Source: Sorangium cellulosum So0157-2
GTDB lineage: Bacteria > Myxococcota_A > Polyangia > Polyangiales > Polyangiaceae
Length of the DNA: 64,000 nucleotides
Direction: 5' to 3'
Assembly (NCBI RefSeq): GCF_000418325.1
Contig: NC_021658.1
Span: forward strand, 12,042,001-12,106,000
The notes below the pieces were generated by a model. The model did no database searches, was not told where the DNA came from, and saw only the letters and a list, made by a program, of their open reading frames with translations. The first letter of the stretch is position 1, and each line of letters opens with the position of its first letter. Positions 9,233 to 17,188 of this stretch are shown one piece after another. The translations under genes were made by a program, and so were the position numbers.

Positions 9233-9575
9233 TCGCCCGGCCGGCCGAGGCGCGGCGAAGAGGCGGAGGTCCAGGCGCGCAATCATGCGCGCAGGCGCAG
9301 ACGATTGACGTGTTCTCGTCGCTTCGTCGCGCGCAATCGATACCGCAATGGCGGTCCTTCGCCGGCCGCTGCCGGCCCCGCTGGCTCGAGCCTTGGACAG
9401 CGTGGGTCGGGCCCCGGGCCTCACGCAGCGTGGGTCAGGACCAACAAGGTCGTCCCGCGGAGCCCTCCGTTTCCGGTTGACATCCGCCACGGCGCATGGA
9501 TCGACCACACGGCGCGCGTCCATGGCTGTCGATCTCGTGCGATACTCTCGCCCTCCGTGCCGCTGGAGAGCTCCC
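9233..9575. other. intergenic region, no gene recognised
   Basis: About 340 bp before the small lipoprotein gene. It contains a short direct repeat (CAGCGTGGGTC near 9399 and 9428). No credible coding frame or clear promoter was seen. Confidence 0.5.
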
Positions 9576-10088
9576 ATGCACCGATCCCTCATCGCCCAAG
9601 GCCTCGTGCTGTCGCTCGCGCCGTTCGGGTGCTCTGCTAGCCCGGAAATTCCTGAAGCGTACGGCAAGGCGGTCATGAACCTGAACGGGGAGGAGCTGGT
9701 GCTCGACACGGGCGATGACGGCAAGCTGCCTGTCCCCAGATTCGATGACAGCTGGGACGTTGACTGCTCCATCGTCAATGGCGAGACCAATCTGGAGCTG
9801 GCGGATCGCTCGAAGGGCAGGAGGGGCTTCTACTACCTCGATCTCCATCTGCTCGGCGGCGAGCGCCAGGGCGGCGACGCCGCTGTCGTGAACATGCGAA
9901 TGTACGTCGACGATGAGCTTTTCGACGGCTCTTGTCCGGCCACGCTCAGGACGTCACAGCAGGGCTCGCACGAATGCGCGTTCTCTTTCGCCGGGTGCGA
10001 TTTGCGCCTGTTCGGCGGTGACCAGGACGGTATCCAGGCGCGCCTCGAGCGCGCGTCATTTCACTTGAAATGGTGCTTCATCCCGTGA
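9576..10088 (+). CDS. small lipoprotein of unknown function
   Basis: 170 aa. ATG at 9576 follows GGAGAG at 9565-9570. The N-terminus is a lipoprotein signal ending in LAPFGC (Cys19), so the protein should be membrane-anchored outside the cytoplasm. The mature part contains several cysteines (VDCS, GSCPAT, HECAF, GCDLR, KWCF) and many aromatic and acidic residues, consistent with a beta-rich exported domain. No family was recognised. An upstream in-frame extension of the reading frame lacks the signal peptide start and was rejected. It is followed by a hairpin that could end transcription. Confidence 0.78.
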   Translation: MHRSLIAQGLVLSLAPFGCSASPEIPEAYGKAVMNLNGEELVLDTGDDGKLPVPRFDDSWDVDCSIVNGETNLELADRSKGRRGFYYLDLHLLGGERQGGDAAVVNMRMYVDDELFDGSCPATLRTSQQGSHECAFSFAGCDLRLFGGDQDGIQARLERASFHLKWCFIP

Positions 10089-10098
10089 GCGGGCGCGC

Positions 10099-10134
10099 CC
10101 GCAGGGGGCGTTCTGAGGAGAGCGCCCCCTGCGG
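10099..10134. terminator. hairpin after the small lipoprotein gene
   Basis: A perfect 12-bp inverted repeat (CCGCAGGGGGCG / CGCCCCCTGCGG) with a 12-nt loop starts 10 bp after the stop codon. It lacks a T-tract, so it is a probable rather than a certain terminator. Confidence 0.45.
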
Positions 10135-10190
10135 CGCCGGGCGAACGCTCCGCCCGCGGATCGTCCTCGAGGGCGCGCGAGGCGCTCGGG

Positions 10191-10257
10191 GCGGGCCAGC
10201 GCTGCCTCGGGCGCGCGCGGCGAGGCGTTCGGGGCGCCCGAGGCAGCGCTGGCCCGC
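10191..10257. repeat. perfect 24-bp inverted repeat
   Basis: Arms 10191-10214 and 10234-10257 are exact reverse complements around a 19-nt spacer. It lies 28 bp before the next gene's start. It could be a transcription terminator, an attenuator or a protein-binding palindrome; no T-run follows on either strand. Confidence 0.85.
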
Positions 10258-10284
10258 GCGTCTGCCCACGGGTAAACATCGAAC

Positions 10285-12138
10285 ATGGTGGATGCGTCCC
10301 CCCGGCGACGGTTCAGCGCCGCGTTCGCTCGCTGGTCTCGCCGCGTCCGGCGGCGGCTCGCGCTGGAGCTGATCCTCACCGGCGCCGCCGCGGGGCTGAT
10401 GCTCGGCGCGGCGGGCGCGGCGGCCGCCTGGCAGGCGCGGCACGGCGCGCTGCGCCCCTGGATGGCGGGCGGCGGCCTGCTCGGCGCGGCGGCCGGCGCG
10501 GCGGTGGCGCGGCGGCAGCGGTGGTCGGATCCGGACGTCGCGCTGTTCCTCGACGGCAAGCTCGGCGCGTCCGAGTCGGTCTCCACGGCCGTGGAATTCG
10601 CGGCGGCCGAGCGCGCGGGCGACGGCGCGCCCCGCGCCGGCGCGCCGGCGGCCCGCGACGTGGTGTTCGCGCACGCCGCGGCGGCCCTCGATCGGGCGAC
10701 CGCGAAGGAGGTCCGCGCGCCGCTCTGGCGCCCGTGGCACGCCGGAGCGCCCCTCGCCGCGGCGGCCATCGGAGTCCTCAGCTGGGCTCCGCTGCCGCCT
10801 GCCCCGGCCAGCGCGGCGCCCCCGCCCGGGGCCGAGCAGGTGCGCATGGCCGAGATCGCCGGGCTGGAGCGGGTGATCCAGCTTGCGGAGGTCGACGCTC
10901 GGGACGCCGCGCAGCGCGATCGATTGAAGCGGCTCGCGGACGACGCGAAGCGGCTCCGCGAAAAATTGAGGAGCGGCGTCGAGCGCCGCGAAGCGCAGGC
11001 CGACATCGGCGCGCTCCGCGACGCGATCACGGCCGAGCGGCTGTCGCTCGGCGAGGGCGAGCAGCGCCACGGGATGGAGTCGGCGCTCGGCAAGCTCGGG
11101 GAGGATCCGCAGCTGAAGCGGGCGGCGAAGGCGCTCGGCGATCGCGATCTCGTGGCGTTCGACGAGGAGATGGAGCGGCTCGCGAACCGGGTCGAGAAGA
11201 CCGATCGCGAGCGGGCCAGAAAGGCGCTCGAGGAGGCCGCCGAGGCCGCGAAGCGGGCCGGCGCCCCCGGCGTGGCGAAGGCGCTCGAGGAGCAGCGCGA
11301 GCTCCTGGATCGGCGCGGCCAGGAGGCCGACAAGCTGAGGGAGCTCGCCGAGGCGCTCGGCGAGGCGCTCGGCGACGAGGGGCGCGAGGCGCTCGGCGAG
11401 CTCGGTCGGACCGGGAGCGGCAAGGACGCGCGGCGGCTCGCCGACAGCCTCGAGAAGGCGCTCGAGAAGCTGAGCCCGGAGGAGCGTCGGCAGCTCGCCG
11501 AGCGCCTCAAGCGGCAGGTGGCGCGGTCGCCCGAGGGCGCGCCCGGGGAGGCCGCGTCGGAGGAGCAGCTGCGCGAGATGGCGCGGCAGCTGGCGACGCC
11601 CGAGGGCCAGCGGCAGCTCGAGGAGCAGCTGCGCCGGATGGCCCAGGAGGGAGGCCCGAGCAGCGAGGAGTCGGAGCGCCAGCGCGCGCTCGACGACGCG
11701 CAGCGCGGGGCGGGCGACGCCGAGGGGCAGCTCGGGGGGACGCCGGTCCCGGCGCCGATCGCCGGCGGATCGGGCAACGCGGGTCCGGGCGGCGGAGAGC
11801 GCGGCCAGGGCTCGCAGGCGGGCGGCGGGGGCACGCGAGGGCGAGGGCCCGGGCAGCCAGGTCGCTCGGAGGGAGGCGGGCCGGGCAGCCACGAGGGGCA
11901 GACCGGCGCGATCGCGGGGGGCGAGCTGCGCTCACGCGCCGACGCGCGGATCCATCCGGGCAGGCCGATGCCGGGGATCGTGATCGGCCGGACCGCAGGG
12001 CGCGCCGGAGACACCGCCAACGTGCAAGGCGAGGGCGCGCTCGGCGTCGTGGGTCCCCAGGAGATCGGCGGCGTCGAGCGCAGCGACGTCCCGGAAGAGT
12101 ACCGCGAGCAGGTCGGGCGCTACTTCCAACCCCGGTGA
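10285..12138 (+). CDS. coiled-coil membrane protein (DUF4175-like)
   Basis: 617 aa. Two hydrophobic segments near the N-terminus (about residues 26-47 and 57-72) and a third near 150-170 anchor it in the inner membrane. Residues about 185-460 are almost entirely Glu/Arg/Ala/Leu-rich helix, a long coiled coil. A Gly/Pro/Ser-rich linker (about 480-560) leads to a short conserved-looking tail ending in VPEEYREQVGRYFQP. That tail and the overall plan recall DUF4175-type membrane proteins found near MoxR/BatA-style genes, a comparison from memory. The role is unknown; an envelope scaffold is plausible. No good ribosome site precedes ATG 10285, so the start is less certain. Confidence 0.78.
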   Translation: MVDASPRRRFSAAFARWSRRVRRRLALELILTGAAAGLMLGAAGAAAAWQARHGALRPWMAGGGLLGAAAGAAVARRQRWSDPDVALFLDGKLGASESVSTAVEFAAAERAGDGAPRAGAPAARDVVFAHAAAALDRATAKEVRAPLWRPWHAGAPLAAAAIGVLSWAPLPPAPASAAPPPGAEQVRMAEIAGLERVIQLAEVDARDAAQRDRLKRLADDAKRLREKLRSGVERREAQADIGALRDAITAERLSLGEGEQRHGMESALGKLGEDPQLKRAAKALGDRDLVAFDEEMERLANRVEKTDRERARKALEEAAEAAKRAGAPGVAKALEEQRELLDRRGQEADKLRELAEALGEALGDEGREALGELGRTGSGKDARRLADSLEKALEKLSPEERRQLAERLKRQVARSPEGAPGEAASEEQLREMARQLATPEGQRQLEEQLRRMAQEGGPSSEESERQRALDDAQRGAGDAEGQLGGTPVPAPIAGGSGNAGPGGGERGQGSQAGGGGTRGRGPGQPGRSEGGGPGSHEGQTGAIAGGELRSRADARIHPGRPMPGIVIGRTAGRAGDTANVQGEGALGVVGPQEIGGVERSDVPEEYREQVGRYFQPR

Positions 12139-12298
12139 GCCCGGGCGTGGCGTGCGCGCCGCGCGCCGGGCCGACCCGCCGGGCGGATGCCGGGCGCGGA
12201 GCGCGGCAGCGCCGCGCGGGGACCTGCGACGGCCGCCGCGGAAGCCGCCGCGAGGGGGCGCTGGAGCGGCGATCCCGGGCCGGTCGGTGGCGGTGGGC

Positions 12299-13261
12299 TC
12301 AGAAGCTCGCGCCGACCAGCAAGCCCTTCGCGTCGGCGGTGACGAGGGGCACGGCGTGGATGCGGGTGAGCCCGGTCCGCGGGGCCGGCAGCGCGCGGCT
12401 CGACGTGCTGAGCGCGTACACGGCGGTCCCGGCGAGCACCACGCCGCCGCCGATGAAGCTCCAGAAGGAGACGTTGGCGAGCGTGGTCTGGGTGTCGCGC
12501 CGGTCGCTGCGCTGCTGGCTCGGGGACGGCTCCGCCGCGGCGGACTTGCCCTTCGCGGTGGAGAGGATCGCGAAGGTCACGCCCGAGGCGACCCCGAGCA
12601 GCCCGACCGCGCCGCCCGCGACCACCAGCGGGAGGTTCGAGCCGGCGTCGAGGCTCAAGGCGATGCTCTGGTCCGAGCCCCTCGCCACGAGCAGCGACGT
12701 CGACGTCCGGGCGCCGGAGCGGCGCGCCTCGATGGTGCGCTTGCCGGGATCGACGAACACCTGGGCCTCGAGGGGCGAGTGTCCGATGAGCTTGCCGTCG
12801 ATGAGCACCGCGGCGTCGTCGACGTTCACGCGGATGCGGAGCGTGCCGACGTGCGCCTTGGCCTCGGCGAGCCGCTGCTCCAAGAAGCGCTTCTTCTCTT
12901 CCTTCTCGCCGAGCGGAAACGTGTTGAGCGCGTACAGGAGGTGCTCGGCCGCCTCGCGGGGCTGGTTCACCTCCAGCTCGACGTTCCCGAGATTGCCGGC
13001 GACGTCGAAGCTCTGCTGGAGGTCCCACGCCGCCTGATAGCGCGCCTCCGCCTCGACGAACCGCGCCTCGTCGTAGAACCTGTTCCCCTCGCGGTAGAGC
13101 TGCGCGGCGCGCTCGCCCTCAGTCGATGTCGCAGCCGGCGCGTCGGTCGGAGAGGTGGGCGTGAGCCGAGCTTTGCCGGTCGCGGTCGCGACGCCGGGCG
13201 CCAGGACGACCACGGAACACAGGAGGAACAGAGGCGCGTATTTCAAGAATGGCTTTCGCAT
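12299..13261 (-). CDS. secreted TPR/PEGA-domain protein
   Basis: 320 aa. A signal peptide (about residues 1-28) is followed by a TPR-like region (about 50-125: AAQLYREGNRFYDEARFVEAEARYQ) and a PEGA-type beta domain (about 138-200: LRIRVNVDDAAVLIDGKLIG ending with a VDPGKRTIEARR strand). Two hydrophobic stretches near 213-233 and 265-288 indicate anchoring in the membrane. Proteins of this layout are common in myxobacteria, often next to kinases, and are thought to act in the envelope, but no function is established. It lies 40 bp downstream of, and in the same direction as, the Pro/Ala-rich membrane protein gene, so the two may be cotranscribed. Confidence 0.85.
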   Translation of the reverse strand: MRKPFLKYAPLFLLCSVVVLAPGVATATGKARLTPTSPTDAPAATSTEGERAAQLYREGNRFYDEARFVEAEARYQAAWDLQQSFDVAGNLGNVELEVNQPREAAEHLLYALNTFPLGEKEEKKRFLEQRLAEAKAHVGTLRIRVNVDDAAVLIDGKLIGHSPLEAQVFVDPGKRTIEARRSGARTSTSLLVARGSDQSIALSLDAGSNLPLVVAGGAVGLLGVASGVTFAILSTAKGKSAAAEPSPSQQRSDRRDTQTTLANVSFWSFIGGGVVLAGTAVYALSTSSRALPAPRTGLTRIHAVPLVTADAKGLLVGASF

Positions 13262-13301
13262 GGTGACTGCCGGGGGATTGCACTCCGGAGAGGGCGACGC
13301 C

Positions 13302-14498
13302 TCAGGGGAAGGGGCGCGGGGGCGCGGTCGTCCCCGGGGGCGTCGTGGGCAACGCAGAGGTCACGGACGGCAGTGGTGGGGGGAGCGGAGGGCTCACGGA
13401 CGACGATTCGTAGACATCTTCCGGCGCGGCAGGCCTGGGCGGACGCTTCGCCTGCACCGCAGGGCGCGGCGAGGGCGGGCGGGCGGCCACCGCTGCGGAA
13501 GGCGCGGAAGGCGCGCTCGGCTCCGCGGAAGGCGACGTCGGCGGCGCGTTCGACGCGGCGGGGGCGGGCTCCGCCGTGGGAGGCGGCGGCTCACCGGTCG
13601 CCACCGGAGGCGGCGTCGGCGCCGGCTCGGGCATCGCGCTCGGCGTGGGCGCCGCGGGGCCGGGCTCGGGGGTCGGGGCGCGGCCGTCGCTGGCGACCGG
13701 GGCGTCCGGAGGGGCCGGGGGGTTGGCGGCGCGCCACAGCACCCAGAAGCCCGCGACGGTCGCGCTGCCCAGAAACACGAGCAGCGCGAACAGGCCCAGC
13801 GGGACCGCGCGGCGGCGCGCCGCGAGCGCTGCCGCGGAGGCAGCGGCGGCCACGGCGGCATCGGGGCGCGCGGCGGCCTGTGGCACGCCCGCTCGAGGAG
13901 CGGCGCCGGCGGGCTGGGGAGCGGGCGCCGGAGCCAGCCGCTGCTTGCGGGTCGGCTCTTCGGGCGGGGGCCAGACGCCGCTGCCCACGCCCACGCGGGC
14001 CGTGCGCACGCCGGTGCGCGCGCTGCCGGGCCCCTCGGGGACCGCCTGCGAGGGGCCCGGCATGCCGTGCACGGGGATCCGGCGCATCGTCGGGCGGTTC
14101 CGTTCGTCGACGCCCTTCAGCAGCGACGGCGCGACCTGGATCTTCTGCAGGTCCATCGCCTGGTGCTCCCGGTTCGGGGGCAGGGTGACCGGGGGAACGT
14201 ACACCTGCTTGTCGCTGGGCCCCGCCTCGCGATCCTGACGGCGCCGCGGCCTGGGCTCGCCCCACTGCACCATTCGCTCGACGGGCGGCGCGGCGGCGGC
14301 GGGCGCAGCCTCGTCGGGCCTGCGGCGCGGATCCTGGGAGAGCGCCCGCTGCTGCGCCAGCGAAGGGTGCTCCTGCGGTGCGAAGCTCGGCGCCTCGTAC
14401 CCGCGCGGCGGCTGCTGCGGCTGCGGCGCGGCGTCGCCCGCAGCGCCTTGACCTGCCGGTTGCCCTGGCGAGCTCTTGTTCGGGTTCCTGTTGGTCAT
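13302..14498 (-). CDS. Pro/Ala-rich single-pass membrane protein
   Basis: 398 aa from ATG 14498, which has GAGAGGGG a few bases upstream; a longer in-frame extension was rejected. Residues 1 to about 220 are charged and disordered-looking, with a short ordered motif near residues 100-120 (QKIQVAPSLLKGVDE). One transmembrane helix follows at about 222-246 (LFALLVFLGSATVAGFWVLW). The remainder is a Pro/Ala/Ser-rich periplasmic tail ending in FP. This resembles adaptor or anchor proteins of myxobacterial envelopes; no enzymatic motif is present. It may be cotranscribed with the PEGA/TPR gene just downstream. Confidence 0.78.
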   Translation of the reverse strand: MTNRNPNKSSPGQPAGQGAAGDAAPQPQQPPRGYEAPSFAPQEHPSLAQQRALSQDPRRRPDEAAPAAAAPPVERMVQWGEPRPRRRQDREAGPSDKQVYVPPVTLPPNREHQAMDLQKIQVAPSLLKGVDERNRPTMRRIPVHGMPGPSQAVPEGPGSARTGVRTARVGVGSGVWPPPEEPTRKQRLAPAPAPQPAGAAPRAGVPQAAARPDAAVAAAASAAALAARRRAVPLGLFALLVFLGSATVAGFWVLWRAANPPAPPDAPVASDGRAPTPEPGPAAPTPSAMPEPAPTPPPVATGEPPPPTAEPAPAASNAPPTSPSAEPSAPSAPSAAVAARPPSPRPAVQAKRPPRPAAPEDVYESSSVSPPLPPPLPSVTSALPTTPPGTTAPPRPFP

Positions 14499-15088
14499 GC
14501 CTGCCCCTCTCGCCACGTGCAAAAGGCGCGCAGCTGCCCCGCGTGGGCAGCAGCGCATCGAGCACCCGGTCCAAGGCTCCGCGTTGTCATGGGCGTGCTC
14601 CCGAGGCGAGCGGCCTCGGCCGCTGCTCTGCCGACGGTGCGGCGGGCGCCGCGGCAGCGCTCCGGCGAGCGCGGGTGCGCCGCGGGCCAGCGTCGAACGT
14701 GCGCTGGCGGGCGTGCGACACCTCGGAGCTCGCTCGGGGGCAGGGCCACGGCATAGCCCCGAAGATACCCCACCCAGCCGTCGCCACCACGCACCCAAGC
14801 ATCACGACCCCTCCGCAGCGATACAACGACAGCGTCCAGGGATGCACCTGGATCGGAAGCCTCCGCCGTCGCGGGCGTGACGGAGCCGCTCGATGGCCGC
14901 GTACCGATGCCCCGGAACGTGGCCTCGGGCGACGCGCGGCCCTGCGGGTCGACCGAGCGCGAAGTTGACGCTGGCCATCCTTCTGCTGCCTTCCTGGAAT
15001 TTGCGGGAGACGTCCATGGCTACGCTGTCGTGTCTGTTGCGATGCCGCAGTCTTGATTTATTGCATCCACCCTGCACCTGGCGCCCGA
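14499..15088. other. intergenic region, no gene recognised
   Basis: About 590 bp between the Pro/Ala-rich membrane protein gene and the 21-bp tandem array. Several overlapping frames are open, but none has a ribosome site, a domain or coding-like composition. It should hold the promoter of the leftward Pro/Ala-rich gene. Confidence 0.5.
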
Positions 15089-15600
15089 CCCAGGTTGAGC
15101 CGCCGCCCCCACCCAGGTTGAGCTGCTCCCCACCCAGGTTGAGCTGCTCCCCACCCAGGTTGAGCTGCTCCCCACCCAGGTTGAGCTGCTCCCCACCCAG
15201 GTTGAGCTGCTCCCCACCCAGGTTGAGCTGCTCCCCACCCAGGTTGAGCTGCTCCCCACCCAGGTTGAGCTGCTCCCCACCCAGGTTGAGCTGCTCCCCA
15301 CCCAGGTTGAGCTGCTCCCCACCCAGGTTGAGCTGCTCCCCACCCAGGTTGAGCTGCTCCCCACCCAGGTTGAGCTGCTCCCCACCCAGGTTGAGCTGCT
15401 CCCCACCCAGGTTGAGCTGCTCCCCACCCAGGTTGAGCTGCTCCCCACCCAGGTTGAGCTGCTCCCCACCCAGGTTGAGCTGCTCCCCACCCAGGTTGAG
15501 CTGCTCCCCACCCAGGTTGAGCTGCCCCGACCCAGGTTGAGCCGCCCCATGAGCTGCCCCGACCCAGGTTGAGCCGCCCCCCGGCCCACCCAGGTTGAGC
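15089..15600. repeat. 21-bp tandem repeat array (20 regular copies plus 4 diverged copies)
   Basis: The core CCCAGGTTGAGC recurs with exact 21-bp spacing; its CAGGTTG starts at 15114, 15135, 15156 and so on to 15513, giving 20 near-identical units (CAGGTTGAGCTGCTCCCCAC plus C). Irregular copies flank them at 15091, 15533, 15565 and 15591. Because the unit is a multiple of three, all leftward frames stay open; one reads as a QLNLGGE heptapeptide, others as STWVGSS and AAQPGWG. No ribosome site or signal peptide marks a host gene. The array lies just downstream of a kinase gene. It could be a non-coding minisatellite, a cluster of protein-binding sites or a repeat-protein gene; the first two are more likely. 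Confidence 0.95.
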
Positions 15601-15708
15601 CTCCCGCCGGCGCCAGCGCTGCCCATCCATCCCACCCCCGCATCGTACCGGTTTCATCGCCCCCGGTGAGGCTCCTCGCGACATCGGCAACGGCGTCGCG
15701 GCCGCCCG

Positions 15709-16959
15709 TCAGCCCACGACGCTCACCAGCAGCGCCACGGCGAAGCCGAACAGCACCACGCTCACCACCAGCATCACCATCGCCGCCACGCTGGACTCCG
15801 CGCGCGCCGGGCGCCGTCGCACGCGCCTCGCCCCGCCCCTCCGCGCCTCCGGAGCGCGCGGCGGCGCACGTCCCGAGGCAGGCGGCTCCGCCCCGCCGGG
15901 CGCCGTGAGGCCGAACGCCTCCACCGTCGCGCTCAACGTCGGTGCGACCAGCGCGCGGACCGGCGGCACCGTCAGCGGCGCCGTGCTCTCCCAGCGCGCC
16001 CCCGTCGGCAAGGCCGGCGCCGGCCCCGCCCCTCCCGAGAGCGCCGCGGCGATGCGCGACAGCTCGTCCGCGAACGCCGCGGCATCCGGGAAGCGCAGCT
16101 CCGGGCGCTTCTCGAGCGCCCTCATGACGGCGCGGTCGAGCTCCGGCGGCACCGGGCGCGGCGCGTGGCAGGACGGCGGCGCGGGCACCTCGCTGGCGTG
16201 GGCGCGCACGAGATCGGGGACGCGCTTCACGTGCTCGAACGGGCCGCGGCCAGCGAGCAGCGTGTAGAGCACCACGCCGGCTGCGTACACGTCGGTGCGG
16301 GCGTCGACGGCGAGCCCGCACGCCTGCTCCGGCGAGAGATAGCGCGGCGTGCCGACGAGCACCCCCTCCTCGGTCTGGTAGAGCGACGGCGCCGGCGCGC
16401 GGCCGTCGCCGCGCGGAGCGACCACCTTCGCGATGCCGAAATCCAGCACCTTCACCACGCGACGCCCCCGCGCGTCCGCGTCGCACACGAACAGGTTCTC
16501 GAGCTTCACGTCGCGGTGGACGATGCCCGCGCCGTGCGCCGCCGCGAGGCCGGCCAGCGTCTGCGTCACGAGGTCGAGCGCCTCCAGCGGCGGCAGCGCG
16601 CCGCGCGCCGCGAGCTCCTCGCGCATCGTCCGGCCGTAGAGCCGCTCCATCACGAGGAACGTCCGCCCCTCGGCCGTCCGCCCGAAGTCGGTGACCATCA
16701 CCAGGTTGGGATGGGCGAGCCGCGCCAGCGACTGCGCCTCGACCCGCATCCGCTCCACGAGCCGCGGCTCGCGGTTCAGATCGCGGTGCAGGAGCTTCAC
16801 CACCACGGGCTTGTCGAGGCCCACGTGCGCGGCCTCGATCACCTCCCCCATCCCGCCCCGCCCGAGCCGACGCACCGGCCGGTACGGCGTTCCGTACAGC
16901 AGCGTATCGCTCAGCTCGGACGCCGAGCACCGGCAGTCGTCGTGCGAAGGCAAGGCCAT
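15709..16959 (-). CDS. membrane-anchored Ser/Thr protein kinase
   Basis: 416 aa. The kinase domain spans about residues 27-305: glycine loop GRGGMGEV (33-40), catalytic Lys55, HRD 148-150 with the following VKLEN, DFG 173-175, and activation segment GTPRYLSPEQ, so all key residues are present. A Pro/Ala/Arg-rich linker follows. The last roughly 25 residues form one transmembrane helix (MLVVSVVLFGFAVALLVSVV), placing the kinase on the cytoplasmic face with practically no outer domain, which is unusual compared with PASTA-type receptors. A GCGGAGG directly abuts the ATG, so the exact start could differ slightly. The 21-bp tandem array begins about 110 bp after its stop. Confidence 0.92.
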   Translation of the reverse strand: MALPSHDDCRCSASELSDTLLYGTPYRPVRRLGRGGMGEVIEAAHVGLDKPVVVKLLHRDLNREPRLVERMRVEAQSLARLAHPNLVMVTDFGRTAEGRTFLVMERLYGRTMREELAARGALPPLEALDLVTQTLAGLAAAHGAGIVHRDVKLENLFVCDADARGRRVVKVLDFGIAKVVAPRGDGRAPAPSLYQTEEGVLVGTPRYLSPEQACGLAVDARTDVYAAGVVLYTLLAGRGPFEHVKRVPDLVRAHASEVPAPPSCHAPRPVPPELDRAVMRALEKRPELRFPDAAAFADELSRIAAALSGGAGPAPALPTGARWESTAPLTVPPVRALVAPTLSATVEAFGLTAPGGAEPPASGRAPPRAPEARRGGARRVRRRPARAESSVAAMVMLVVSVVLFGFAVALLVSVVG

Positions 16960-17188
16960 CCTCCGCGGGTCGAGGTCGCACCACCGTCGCCACGCGACGC
17001 GAGGATCGAGATCCCCTCTCGCTCCCGGACCTCGAGCGCGAACGCCCTTTTCACACGCCCTCCCGGAACGCTCAAGATTTCGACAGATCCGCGCGCAGGC
17101 GCATCATGAAGCATTCCCGCGAGTCGATCCAAATTTCCAAATGGCAACGCGCGCACGTGCGATTTCAGCGCGCGTCGCGGTGATGCGC

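Noticed and set aside
15089..15600. CRISPR array
   Set aside because: The 21-bp units are contiguous with no variable spacers, and no cas genes are present.
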